From contig JACRHS010000020.1 in NCBI GenBank assembly GCA_016217595.1, forward strand, positions 1 through 64,000: DNA of 64,000 nucleotides. The letters run 5' to 3'. The DNA comes from Opitutia bacterium (GTDB lineage: Bacteria > Verrucomicrobiota > Verrucomicrobiia > Opitutales > Opitutaceae). A model generated the notes under the pieces. That model saw only the letters and a list, made by a program, of their open reading frames with translations, was not told where the DNA came from and did no database searches. Both the position numbers and the translations under genes were made by a program. Of the stretch, positions 18,170-26,468 are shown piece by piece (the first letter of the stretch is position 1; every line of letters starts with the position of its first letter).

Positions 18170-18979
18170 GTGCAACCCATCGACATGCTCGCAACCGCCT
18201 CCACCCTCGCCCGTGGCGCGGGGGAGATCATCCTGCGCCACTTTGCCGCGCCCATCCCGATCGCCGCGCGCAAATCCACGCGTTCCGACGTCGTGACGGC
18301 CGCCGATACCGAGGCGGAGGCGTTCATCGTGCGCGCGCTGCTCGCGCAATTCCCCGAACACCACATCGTCGGCGAGGAAGGCGGCGGACAGGGCGCACCG
18401 GCGGCCTCGGCGCCATTTCACTGGTTCGTCGATCCCATCGACGGCACCGTGAATTTCGCCGGCAAACTGCCGCATTTTTGCACGAGCATCGCGCTGGCCA
18501 CGCCCGACCGTCAGCCGCTCCTGGCCGTGATTTATGACCCGACGCGCCGCGAACTGTTTTCCGCCGTGCGCGGTGGTGGCGCCCATCTCAACGGCCAGCC
18601 GTTGCGCGTGTCTGCGACCGCGGAGTTGAACGACGCGATCGTCTGCACAGGATTTCCCTACGACAAGCACACGAATCCCGACAACAATCTCCGCGAGTGG
18701 GCGGCTTTCTTAAAACACATCCGCGGCGAGCGGCGTCTCGGATCCGCCGCGCTCGATCTCGCCTACGTGGCCGCCGCGCGTCTCGACGGCTATTGGGAGA
18801 AAGACCTGAAGCCCTACGACACCATGGCGGGCATTCTTCTCGTGCGCGAAGCCGGTGGCACCGTCACCGATTACGAGGGCGGATCAAATCCGCAACAGCT
18901 GGACCGCGGTCGCTACGTGGCCAGCAACCGCCTCCTCCACGAAGCGATGCTGCGGGTATTGCAATCCGTGCGTGTCTAG
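18170..18979 (+). CDS. inositol-monophosphatase family phosphatase
   Basis: 269 residues starting at GTG 18170 (ATG 18185 is an in-frame alternative). The family's metal-binding motifs are present: VGEEGG, WFVDPIDGTVNF (motif A, two Asp ligands) and the C-terminal LKPYDTMAGILLVREAGG (motif B), preceded by RLGSAALDLAYVAAARLDGYWE. Members are Mg-dependent, Li-sensitive phosphatases acting on inositol phosphate, sugar phosphates or 3'-phosphoadenosine nucleotides, and SuhB-like members also bind RNA polymerase. The gene lies between the island remnant and the second sialidase module and has no obvious link to either. Confidence 0.85.
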   Translation: MQPIDMLATASTLARGAGEIILRHFAAPIPIAARKSTRSDVVTAADTEAEAFIVRALLAQFPEHHIVGEEGGGQGAPAASAPFHWFVDPIDGTVNFAGKLPHFCTSIALATPDRQPLLAVIYDPTRRELFSAVRGGGAHLNGQPLRVSATAELNDAIVCTGFPYDKHTNPDNNLREWAAFLKHIRGERRLGSAALDLAYVAAARLDGYWEKDLKPYDTMAGILLVREAGGTVTDYEGGSNPQQLDRGRYVASNRLLHEAMLRVLQSVRV

Positions 18980-19004
18980 GCGCTACCCGCTCTGATCCTT
19001 ATCC

Positions 19005-19078
19005 TTAAACTGGTTCGGGCATTTTAGCGCGCGATGCGAAGCGCGCCATAACTGGCCTGCTCATGGAACCAGTTAAAC
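19005..19078. promoter_or_regulatory. nested inverted repeats upstream of sialidase, with half-operators
   Basis: Outer arms AACTGGTTC (19008-19016) and GAACCAGTT (19066-19074) flank a GC-rich inner palindrome, GCGCGC...GCGCGC, near 19027-19047. Within it, TGGC at 19053 and ACCA at 19068 keep the N11 spacing of the regulon operator. It lies 40 bases before the sialidase start at 19119. It may be an operator region or the terminator of the upstream phosphatase. Confidence 0.35.
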
Positions 19079-19118
19079 GAATTTGTCGCCCGCCGGGCGA
19101 AGGCCATACGGTGCGGGC

Positions 19119-20294
19119 ATGTCCCCCGGTTTTCCGTTAATCCGTCGCTCCGGCGCCCTCCGCCGGCTGCTGATGTTAGCGCTGCTGCTGGCGGGCACGG
19201 CGGTGGCCCGGGCCGAGTTGACGGAAGTCGTGGTGTTTCGTTCCGAGACAGAGGGCTACCACACCTTTCGCATTCCCGCGATCGTGCGAGCGCCCAATGG
19301 CGACCTGCTGGCCTTCGCCGAAGGGCGCAAAAACAGCCGCTCCGACACCGGCGACATCGATCTTGTGATGAAGCGTTCGCGAGACGCGGGAAAAACCTGG
19401 GGCGCGCTCCAAATACTGTGGGACGACGGCGCCAACACCTGCGGCAATCCCTGCGTGGTCGTCGATGGCAAAACCGGCGCGGTCTGGCTGCTCAGTACGC
19501 ACAATCTCGGCACCGACAAGGAAGACGCGATCATTCACGGTTCCAGCAATGGCGGGCGGACCGTCTGGGTGCTGCACTCCGAGGACAACGGCGCGACCTG
19601 GAGCAAGCCGGCGAACATCACGGCCACCACCAAGAAACCCGAATGGTCCTGGTACGCCACCGGCCCGGGCATCGGCATTCAGATCCAAAGCGGACCGCAT
19701 GCCGGCCGCCTGGTGATCCCCTCGGACCACAACTATCCCGACTCCACCACGGGCAAATCGGAACGGGCCTCGCACGCCATCTATTCCGACGACCACGGCG
19801 CCACGTGGCAGCTGGGCGGCGCGATCAAGCCCGGCATGAACGAATGCCAGGTCGTCGAGCTCTTCGACGGTCGGGGCACGCTGTTGATGGACATGCGTTC
19901 CTACCGCGGCCTGGGCCAGCGCGCACAGAGCCGCAGCACCGATGGCGGCGCGACGTGGTCGGAAGCCGTCAACGTCCCCGCGCTGGTCGAACCGATTTGC
20001 CAGGCGAGCATCTTGCGCTGGGCGAAAACCGACGCGAACCAGCCCGGGTGGCTTCTGTTCTCCAATCCCGCCGACGCGAAAAAACGCCGCAACCTCACTG
20101 TGCGGGCCAGCGTCGATAACGGCACGACGTGGTCGCGTTCGCTGGTGCTGCACACCGGAGCCGCCGCTTATTCGAGCCTCGTCGCACTGAGCGAGAGCAC
20201 GGCGGCGTGCCTCTACGAACGCAGCGAAAAACGTCCGTCCGAGCAAATCGTCTTCACCCGTTTTGATGCCCAGGATCTCAAACCCATAAATTAA
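19119..20294 (+). CDS. exo-alpha-sialidase (GH33-like)
   Basis: 391 residues. ATG 19119 gives a basic n-region and hydrophobic signal segment (LLMLALLLAGTAVARA). The motif FRIPAIV (50-56) carries the triad Arg, with FAEGR next and SRSDTGDIDL bearing the acid/base Asp. Asp boxes: SRDAGKTW, SEDNGATW, SDDHGATW and STDGGATW. It shares the GNPC, THNLG, WYATGPGIGIQ and NECQVVEL segments with the sialidase at 6506, so the two arose by duplication. Only 8 bases separate it from nanA at 20303, making a sialidase-lyase operon that ends at the strong terminator at 21246. Confidence 0.9.
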   Translation: MSPGFPLIRRSGALRRLLMLALLLAGTAVARAELTEVVVFRSETEGYHTFRIPAIVRAPNGDLLAFAEGRKNSRSDTGDIDLVMKRSRDAGKTWGALQILWDDGANTCGNPCVVVDGKTGAVWLLSTHNLGTDKEDAIIHGSSNGGRTVWVLHSEDNGATWSKPANITATTKKPEWSWYATGPGIGIQIQSGPHAGRLVIPSDHNYPDSTTGKSERASHAIYSDDHGATWQLGGAIKPGMNECQVVELFDGRGTLLMDMRSYRGLGQRAQSRSTDGGATWSEAVNVPALVEPICQASILRWAKTDANQPGWLLFSNPADAKKRRNLTVRASVDNGTTWSRSLVLHTGAAAYSSLVALSESTAACLYERSEKRPSEQIVFTRFDAQDLKPIN

Positions 20295-20302
20295 TTTTCC
20301 CT

Positions 20303-21229
20303 ATGAAATCTCGATTCCGCGGTCTCGTGGCCGCACCTTTCACGCCCTTCAAATCTGACAAGTCGATCAACCTCGACGTCATTCCGGCCTATGCCCGGCT
20401 GTTGCGCGACAACGGCGTGACCGCCGCCTTCGTCTGCGGGACGACCGGCGAAGGCCTCTCGCTGACCATGCAGGAGCGCAAAGATGTCGCCGAAGCGTGG
20501 ATGAAGGTCGCGGACGACAAACTGAGCGTGATCGTGCACGTCGGTAACAATTGCATCAGCGAGGCGCAGGAGCTCACCCGCCACGCCGCCAAGATCGGCG
20601 CGGCGGCCGTCGGCGCCTTTGCCCCGTGCTTCTTCAAGCCGCGCGACAACGACGAGCTGGTCAACTGGTGCGCCGCCATCGCCGGCGCCGCGCCCGAGAT
20701 TCCTTTCTATTACTACAACATCCCCTCGATGACCGGGGTGAATTTCAAAGTGGCGCCGTTCCTTGCCAAGGCCGCGGGCCGCATCCCGTCGCTCGCGGGC
20801 GTGAAGTACACCTACGAGGATTTGGAAGACTTTGAGGAGTGCGTGAAATTCGAAGGCGGCCGCTACGATCTGCTCTTCGGTCGCGACGAACTGTTGATGG
20901 AAGGCTGCGGACGCGGCGCGCTCGGCGCGGTGGGCAGCACCTACAATTATGCGGCGCCGCTCTACGTGAAAATCATGGAGCACTTGAAGGCCGGCAAGAC
21001 CCAGGAAGCCCGCACGCTGCAGGACAAGGCGATCAAGATGATCTCGATCTGCGCGAGCGTCGGCGTCACCCACCAGTCGGCGACCAAGTCGATGATGGCC
21101 TGGCACGGTGTGGATTGCGGTCCGATGCGTTTGCCGGTGAGCACGATCACGCCCACCCAGTCGGCCGAACTCCGCCGCAAGCTGATGGAGATCGATTATT
21201 TCGGCACCGCCTGCCGGCCCGGCGCCTGA
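20303..21229 (+). CDS. nanA: N-acetylneuraminate lyase
   Basis: 308 residues. FVCGTTGEGLSL (GTTGE 46-50), Tyr138 in FYYYNIPSMTG, Lys168 in LAGVKYTYEDL and LFGRDE identify a sialic acid lyase that yields pyruvate plus N-acetylmannosamine. All catalytic positions match the copy at 11660 exactly, so the two lyases are close paralogues. It is the second gene of a sialidase-nanA operon, 8 bases behind the sialidase. Why two lyases are kept is unclear; they may be induced by different regulators or act on different sialic acid forms (Neu5Ac, Neu5Gc or Kdn). Confidence 0.92.
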   Translation: MKSRFRGLVAAPFTPFKSDKSINLDVIPAYARLLRDNGVTAAFVCGTTGEGLSLTMQERKDVAEAWMKVADDKLSVIVHVGNNCISEAQELTRHAAKIGAAAVGAFAPCFFKPRDNDELVNWCAAIAGAAPEIPFYYYNIPSMTGVNFKVAPFLAKAAGRIPSLAGVKYTYEDLEDFEECVKFEGGRYDLLFGRDELLMEGCGRGALGAVGSTYNYAAPLYVKIMEHLKAGKTQEARTLQDKAIKMISICASVGVTHQSATKSMMAWHGVDCGPMRLPVSTITPTQSAELRRKLMEIDYFGTACRPGA

Positions 21230-21245
21230 GTCGTTGCAAATATCT

Positions 21246-21280
21246 GGCCGTGCACCGCTGAGCGTGGCACGGCCTTTTTT
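21246..21280 (+). terminator. rho-independent terminator after nanA
   Basis: Perfect 8-bp stem GGCCGTGC (21246-21253) / GCACGGCC (21267-21274), followed directly by six T. It closes the sialidase-nanA operon. Confidence 0.9.
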
Positions 21281-21494
21281 GCGCACAGAATTATGAAAAC
21301 AGAACAGGCGCTGCGCCAGCCGAGGTGGCAACCGGCACCGGCACCGGCGCGCGGGCGCGCTGGACGACGGGAAACTCGGGTTGCAAGCGCCCCCTGAAGC
21401 CTAGGCCACGACGGGGAGCGAAACCGCATTTTCCATGGCAAAAGCGACACCTCCAGTGCCGGGAAATGATTTACTCCCGCAGGAGTTTCCTACA

Positions 21495-22592
21495 GTGAAG
21501 CTCATGCTCAAAATTCCCCAGCGTCAGTCGCTGGAAAAGCAGGCGGCGGCGGTTTTGCAGGAGGAAATCGCCAAGGGCACCTGGGCGGATTTGCTCCCCG
21601 GAGAGCGCAGTTTGTGCGACATGCTGCAAATCAGCCGGCACACGCTGCGGGCGGCGTTGCAACAGTTGCGCCAAACCGGGGTCATCCGCTCCGAGCAGGG
21701 CGTGGGCAACCGGATCGTCGCTCGAAGCAGTGCACGCGAAGAGGCGGCGCTGGCTTCGCAGGACGTCGGTCTGTTGATCCCGGGCATGCTGGACGAGCTG
21801 GTGCCAAATCACATTCTGTGGATCGATTTGTTGCGGGCGATGCTCGCGGAGCGCGGTTGCCGGCTCCACCTGTTTCACGGGCGGAAGTTCGCCCAACGCG
21901 ATCCGGGGCCGGCGCTGACGCGGCTGATGGCGCAACATGCGCACCGGTGTTGGATTCTGCTGCTGTCAGCCGAACCCGTGCAGCGGTGGTTCGCGCAGCA
22001 GCGGATACCCTGCGTGGTGGCGGGCACGATCTACGCCGGCATCGACCTGCCGTTTTGCGATCTCGATCACCGGGCCAGCTGCCGGCATGCCGCGGGCGTG
22101 CTGCTGACACGCGGACACCGCCGGGTGGCGTTGTTGATCCAAAAATCCCGCCGCGCCGGCGATCTGGAGAGCGAGGCCGGTTTCACCGAGGGTATCCGTC
22201 GCTCGTCACACGAGGACAATGAAGTGTTGATCGCCTATCACGATGCCACGGTGCCGGGCATCATGGCGGCGGTGAAGCGTCTGATGCAGCGCAAACCCGC
22301 GCCGACGGCGCTGCTCGTGACCGGCGTCTTCCATTATCTCACCGTGGTCAGCGGACTCTCGCAAATGGGTTACCGCGTGCCGGAGGACGTGTCGGTGATC
22401 TCACGCGACGGCGAGCCCTACTACTCCTATCTCCTCCCCCTGCCGACGCACTACCGGATCCACCCGCGGCATTTTGCCAAAGCCCTCCTCACACCCGTGC
22501 TGCAACTGCTGGCCGGTGGCGCCATCACCAAGCGCGTGGTGCACATCATGCCCGAATTCAAAGCCGGCCAGTCCGTCGCCGCTCGGGCATAG
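21495..22592 (+). CDS. GntR/LacI hybrid transcriptional regulator
   Basis: 365 residues from GTG 21495, chosen because AGGAG (21481-21485) lies 9 bases upstream. An N-terminal GntR-type winged helix runs from about 10 to 75 (EEIAKGTWADLLPGERSL, then MLQISRHTLRAALQQL and GVIRSEQGVG). A LacI/periplasmic-binding-like sensor domain follows from about 90 (VGLLIPGML) to the end, with GHRRVALLI, VLLTRGH and DVSVISRDGEPYYSY. This GntR-HTH plus LacI-sensor layout is that of AraR-like sugar regulators. It is homologous along its whole length to the regulator at 29189. Both probably bind sialic-acid-derived ligands and control the TGGT-N11-ACCA sites, but which one recognises them is not known. Confidence 0.85.
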   Translation: MKLMLKIPQRQSLEKQAAAVLQEEIAKGTWADLLPGERSLCDMLQISRHTLRAALQQLRQTGVIRSEQGVGNRIVARSSAREEAALASQDVGLLIPGMLDELVPNHILWIDLLRAMLAERGCRLHLFHGRKFAQRDPGPALTRLMAQHAHRCWILLLSAEPVQRWFAQQRIPCVVAGTIYAGIDLPFCDLDHRASCRHAAGVLLTRGHRRVALLIQKSRRAGDLESEAGFTEGIRRSSHEDNEVLIAYHDATVPGIMAAVKRLMQRKPAPTALLVTGVFHYLTVVSGLSQMGYRVPEDVSVISRDGEPYYSYLLPLPTHYRIHPRHFAKALLTPVLQLLAGGAITKRVVHIMPEFKAGQSVAARA

Positions 22593-22613
22593 GCCGCACG
22601 CCCGTGCCGGACA

Positions 22614-22632
22614 GGTTCGGCGAACAAACCAG
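22614..22632. promoter_or_regulatory. candidate operator upstream of URO-D gene (degenerate)
   Basis: AGGTTCGGCGAACAAACCA keeps GGT-N11-ACCA spacing, and lies 63 bases before the ATG at 22696. Inner symmetry is weak, so it is only a candidate. Confidence 0.3.
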
Positions 22633-22695
22633 TAATCCCGCCTCGTGCCCCGCGTCGCCCCTCGGGATAGTTTGGGCAACGTCATCCTTTCTGCC

Positions 22696-23865
22696 ATGAC
22701 CTCGAAACAACGCATGCTCACCGCGCTGCAACGCGGCATCCCCGACCGGCTGCCTGTGACCACACATCACGTGATGCCGTATTTCCTCAACCAGACGCTG
22801 GGAGGAATCTCGACCCAGGAGTTTTTCGATCGCTTCGGTTTTGACGGCATCGTCTGGACCGCCGCGCACCGGCCCGACACGACCAAGGGTGAGTACGCCG
22901 ACCCGGAGCAACGCGCCATCGGTTTTCTGGAAAGCGTACGCGTGTCGACCGACCAGTGGCGCATCTATCCCGAGGACATCCCGGGCCAGCCGCACCCCAC
23001 GACGCGATACCATTTTGTCACGCCCAAGGGCCGGCTGAGCATGGTGGTGCAGTCCAACGACCAGACCGGCTGGGTCTCCGAGTATCTGATCAAGGACAAA
23101 CGCGATCTCGACATCATCGCCGAGTACATGACCGCACCGAAGTGCGACGTGGCGGCGGTGAACAAAGTGGCCGATGAATTCGGCGACCGCGGCCTGACGC
23201 GCGGTCACATTTGCTGTTTCGACGTCTATGGTCAGCCGGGGTGCTGGCAGGATCTTTCCTGCCTGATGAACATCGAGGAGCTGGTCCTCATGACCTACGA
23301 CGATCCGCAATGGGTGCACGAGTTCCTCGGCGTGCTCCAGCGACGCAAGAAGGTCTACATCGATTCGCTCAAAGGCGCTCGGTACGACGTGCTGGAGCTG
23401 GGCGGCGGTGCCGCATCCTCGACGGTGATTTCACCGAAAATCTTTGAGGAGTTCGTCGCGCCCTACGACAGCGTGCTGATCGAGGCCGCGCACGCGGCGG
23501 GCCAACGCATCGCCTACCACACCTGCGGCGGCATGATGCCGATTCTGGAAATGATCGCGGCGATGAAGCCCGACGCGATGGAAACGTTCACCCCCGTGGG
23601 CATGGGCGCCGATGTGAATCTGGCGGAGGCCAAGCGCCGGATCGGCGACCAGGTCTGCATGATCGGCGGCTTCGACCAGTTCCACTTTTTCGTCGGTTGC
23701 ACGCCGGAGCAGACGCGCGCCGAAGTCCGGCGTTGCTTCGCCGAGGCCGGCAAAAACGGCGGCTACATCCTCAGCCCCTCCGATCACTTCTTCGAGGCGT
23801 CGCCTGAGTTGCTCCACGCGTTCGTCGACGAGGCCCGCCAGTGCAGCTACGCGGCCGCGAACTGA
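22696..23865 (+). CDS. uroporphyrinogen decarboxylase (URO-D) family protein, methyltransferase-like
   Basis: 389 residues from ATG 22696 (MTSKQRMLTALQRGIPDRLPV, the usual opening of catabolic URO-D proteins). The C-terminal half holds AYHTCGGMMPILEMI, a His-x-Cys zinc site typical of MtaA/CmuA-like corrinoid methyltransferases rather than of heme-pathway HemE, and GGYILSPSDHFFEAS near the end, also with a metal-type residue set. Such proteins move methyl groups between corrinoids and acceptors, often in demethylation of methoxylated compounds. No corrinoid protein is visible in the window. Its presence in the sialic acid cluster may point to O-methylated sugar substrates, which is speculative. 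Confidence 0.75.
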   Translation: MTSKQRMLTALQRGIPDRLPVTTHHVMPYFLNQTLGGISTQEFFDRFGFDGIVWTAAHRPDTTKGEYADPEQRAIGFLESVRVSTDQWRIYPEDIPGQPHPTTRYHFVTPKGRLSMVVQSNDQTGWVSEYLIKDKRDLDIIAEYMTAPKCDVAAVNKVADEFGDRGLTRGHICCFDVYGQPGCWQDLSCLMNIEELVLMTYDDPQWVHEFLGVLQRRKKVYIDSLKGARYDVLELGGGAASSTVISPKIFEEFVAPYDSVLIEAAHAAGQRIAYHTCGGMMPILEMIAAMKPDAMETFTPVGMGADVNLAEAKRRIGDQVCMIGGFDQFHFFVGCTPEQTRAEVRRCFAEAGKNGGYILSPSDHFFEASPELLHAFVDEARQCSYAAAN

Positions 23866-23878
23866 ACGCCGCACCCGC

Positions 23879-25159
23879 CTAGCCCGACACGGCCGCCCGT
23901 CGCGTCTGGAATCTTTGCCCGAGCAACAGGCACCCGAAGGCGAGCAAGTGCACGCCGCTCATGGCGGTGAACACGGGCACGTAGCCATACGCCGCCACGG
24001 CCCGCCCGGTCGCCAGCGTGGACAACATGCCGCCCAGGCTGCCGCCGAGCGCCGACAGCGCCAGCAAAGTGCCCACACTCGCGCGCGGCACGCTCTCGGA
24101 AATGAGGGTCAACTGATTCGCCATCCAGCAGCTTTGCGCCGCGAGCAGCAGGGCGATCAACGCCACGGCCAACCACGCCGCCTCGACGCGCACCGCTACG
24201 TTGGCCAGCGGCATCAGGCAAGCGGCCGTCAATAGCATCGTCCGCCGCGCCCGCAGCGGCGCCCAACCGCGGCGCACCAGCCAGTCCGACAACGCGCCGC
24301 CGCCCGGTCCTCCGATATCCGACGCCAGAAACGGCAGCCAGCCGACCAACCCGATCATCGCCAGCGAAAATCCGCGGGCGTGTGTCAGATAATCCGGCAG
24401 CCAGAACGAGAAGAAATAGACCATCGGGTCCGTCAGGAATCGCGCCGCGAAGAAACCGAGACACACCGGTTGTCCCAAGAGAAACCACATGGAGGGCTTG
24501 GCCACCGCGGCCCCGGTCGGAGCGCTATGCTGGTCGATATAGGCGCGCTCTTCCGAGGTGAGGTGCGGATCGTTTTCCGGCGACCGATAACGCCGCCACC
24601 ACACCGCCAGCAGCACGAACCCCACGAGGCCGGTGACGATGAAACCCCAGCGCCACCCGAAACGCAGCGCGAGAAACGACACCAGCGGCGGCGCGATGAT
24701 CGCTCCGAAAATGTTGCCGTTGGAAAACACTGCCATGCTCAGCCCGCGTTCGCGCGGCGGAATCCATTCGGCGATAGCCTTCACCCCGGCCGGACTGTTG
24801 AAGCTCTCGCCGAGGCCCAGCAAAAAACGGCACACCGCCAACGCCACCCATCCCGCCGCCAGCGCGTGCGCCATGCCGGCCAGTGACCAGAATGCGAGCG
24901 CCACCGCCAGCCCGATGCGCACCCCCACCCGATCCAGTATCGAACCGCAAAACGCGTAGCCCAGCGTGTACGCCGCGAGAAACGCCGTCACGATGTAGGA
25001 ATACTCCACCGCGCCGAAGCCCAGCTTCTCGCGCAACGTCGGCGCCAGCACCGACAGCGCCTGCCGGTCGAGATTGTTGACCACCGCCACGAAAAACAGC
25101 AGCGCCACCACCGACCAGCGCCGGTGCGTGCGAAGAAAATGGCGGGTGCCTTGCCAGGT
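23879..25159 (-). CDS. MFS transporter (ACS-type)
   Basis: 426 residues from ATG 25159 (an in-frame ATG at 25195 would add 12 residues; the shorter form starts just before the first helix and has a GGAACGGA stretch upstream). About 12 membrane segments. Helix 1 includes FVAVVNNLDRQALSVLAP, the D-R pair typical of hexuronate and sialic-acid anion:cation symporters, and AIAEWIPPRERGLSM is the conserved cytoplasmic loop of that family. The likely substrate is a sugar acid such as sialic acid or a derivative. It ends 14 bases from the convergent URO-D gene and follows the Kelch gene on the same strand after a 25-bp inverted repeat. Confidence 0.85.
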   Translation of the reverse strand, partial: TWQGTRHFLRTHRRWSVVALLFFVAVVNNLDRQALSVLAPTLREKLGFGAVEYSYIVTAFLAAYTLGYAFCGSILDRVGVRIGLAVALAFWSLAGMAHALAAGWVALAVCRFLLGLGESFNSPAGVKAIAEWIPPRERGLSMAVFSNGNIFGAIIAPPLVSFLALRFGWRWGFIVTGLVGFVLLAVWWRRYRSPENDPHLTSEERAYIDQHSAPTGAAVAKPSMWFLLGQPVCLGFFAARFLTDPMVYFFSFWLPDYLTHARGFSLAMIGLVGWLPFLASDIGGPGGGALSDWLVRRGWAPLRARRTMLLTAACLMPLANVAVRVEAAWLAVALIALLLAAQSCWMANQLTLISESVPRASVGTLLALSALGGSLGGMLSTLATGRAVAAYGYVPVFTAMSGVHLLAFGCLLLGQRFQTRRAAVSG

Positions 25160-25221
25160 CATGGTGCAGTCCGTTCCGCTGAAGCTCTGCGGCATGAGAT
25201 GCGGAAAGCGGTGGGGTAGGC

Positions 25222-25285
25222 GGTGGGGCGGGCTTTATGCCCGCCAAAAGCTTCCCCGGATGGCGGGCATAAAGCCCGCCCCACC
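25222..25285. repeat. 25-bp perfect inverted repeat (REP-like hairpin)
   Basis: Arm 25222-25246 (starting GGTGGGGCGGGCTTTATG) and arm 25261-25285 are exact reverse complements, with a 14-base loop. The long, perfect GC-rich stem between MFS and the Kelch gene looks like a dispersed repetitive extragenic palindrome or a miniature element rather than a simple terminator, as no T run follows. Confidence 0.85.
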
Positions 25286-25334
25286 CCAGGAACCAAGCCC
25301 AACGCGGGAAACCTTTGGGTGAAGCGAAATTCCC

Positions 25335-26468
25335 TCATGGCGATGATTCCGCTTTTGCGGCCACCAGCCGCGCTGCCTGCACCTGCGCCGTGCGCAATCC
25401 GGGCGTGGGCTCGCCGCCGATCACCAACCAGCGGTCGGCAAGCGTCACCGTCGCCGCGCCTGCGACACCGAGCGGCATCTGGCCGGCGTGTTCCCAACGA
25501 TCGGTGTCGGCGTGGTAGATCATGATTCCGTCGGGCAACCGATAACGTTCGCCGAGCTCCGCCATGCGCGCGAGGTCGTGTCCATCGGACCCGCCGCAAA
25601 CCGCCAGAGTCGATGCAGTGAGTGGCAACACGGCCGCGAGCAGAGCCTGCCGCGGCATCGCCGCCACTGTGCTCCACTGCGCCGTCTCTGGGTCGAAGAC
25701 ATGGCCATCAGCCAGATAATTAGCCTGACCGGCGGGCGACGACGATCCAATTTTCCCTCCAAACAAAAAGAGCCGCTCCCGTCCCACCGGTCCCAGCGCC
25801 GCTAGCGCCGCGCCGAAGCGCGCCGGTCCGGACCAAGTCGTCAGATCGCGCCATGCGCCCGCCGCTCCACCCGCCAATGCCGCGGCCAGATTCAGAGCGA
25901 AAAAATCCTTTGTGCCGCCCGCGCCATTGTCGCCACCCGCCACATAGAGCAGGCCCCGGCAATACGCCGCCGCCACGCTCGTGAGCGCGCGCGGGAGCGC
26001 GGGGAGCGGCAGCCGTTGCACATTGCCGGCCGACTCGTCCCAGCGCAGCAACGCCACCGTGTTCACCGGACCGCGCGCATCGCAACCGCCGACGATCACC
26101 ACGCCATGCTCCGTCGTCACAGACGCGCCTTCGGCCAGCCCCTCGGGCAGCCCGGGCGCAACGCGCTTCCACGGCGCATCCGCCGGCGCCTCGGCACGCC
26201 GCACGAGAATTTCGCGCGCGTAAGTTTTGACGCCGCCCTGCTGGCGCGGCACCGGAAAATTCGAGCCGCCGGCGAGAATCACCCACCCCTGGCTGACGCC
26301 GGCGTACATGCCTTTCAACCCCACCGGGTCGGGCAGATCGGCCTGGCGCTCCCAGGTGAGTGCGCCATGCGCAGCGGCAAAAACAGGAGACGAGTTTATC
26401 ACAAAGAATGCGAACAGGCCGGCCCATGACCGCCGGACCAGCGGGTGTTTAACGCGATGGGCGGGCAT
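25335..26468 (-). CDS. Kelch-repeat protein, NanM-like mutarotase family
   Basis: 377 residues with a signal peptide (GLFAFFVINSSPVFAA). Kelch blades are visible: GWVILAGGSNFP, GVVIVGGCDARG, LLYVAGGDNGAG, RLFLFGGKIG, TLAVCGGSDGHD and RWLVIGGEPTPG, giving a six-bladed beta-propeller. The opening ERQADLPDPVGLKGMYAGVS and the SNFP blade echo the NanM-like protein at 10585, so periplasmic sugar mutarotation or epimerisation is a fair guess. It overlaps the FAD oxidoreductase gene by 20 bases on the same strand, showing they are co-transcribed after the aldolase gene. Confidence 0.7.
   Translation of the reverse strand: MPAHRVKHPLVRRSWAGLFAFFVINSSPVFAAAHGALTWERQADLPDPVGLKGMYAGVSQGWVILAGGSNFPVPRQQGGVKTYAREILVRRAEAPADAPWKRVAPGLPEGLAEGASVTTEHGVVIVGGCDARGPVNTVALLRWDESAGNVQRLPLPALPRALTSVAAAYCRGLLYVAGGDNGAGGTKDFFALNLAAALAGGAAGAWRDLTTWSGPARFGAALAALGPVGRERLFLFGGKIGSSSPAGQANYLADGHVFDPETAQWSTVAAMPRQALLAAVLPLTASTLAVCGGSDGHDLARMAELGERYRLPDGIMIYHADTDRWEHAGQMPLGVAGAATVTLADRWLVIGGEPTPGLRTAQVQAARLVAAKAESSP

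Noticed and set aside
21473-21486. ACTCC-CGCA-GGAGT palindrome before the regulator at 21495
   Set aside because: Arms are short, spacing differs from the regulon operators, and the right arm is the Shine-Dalgarno sequence.
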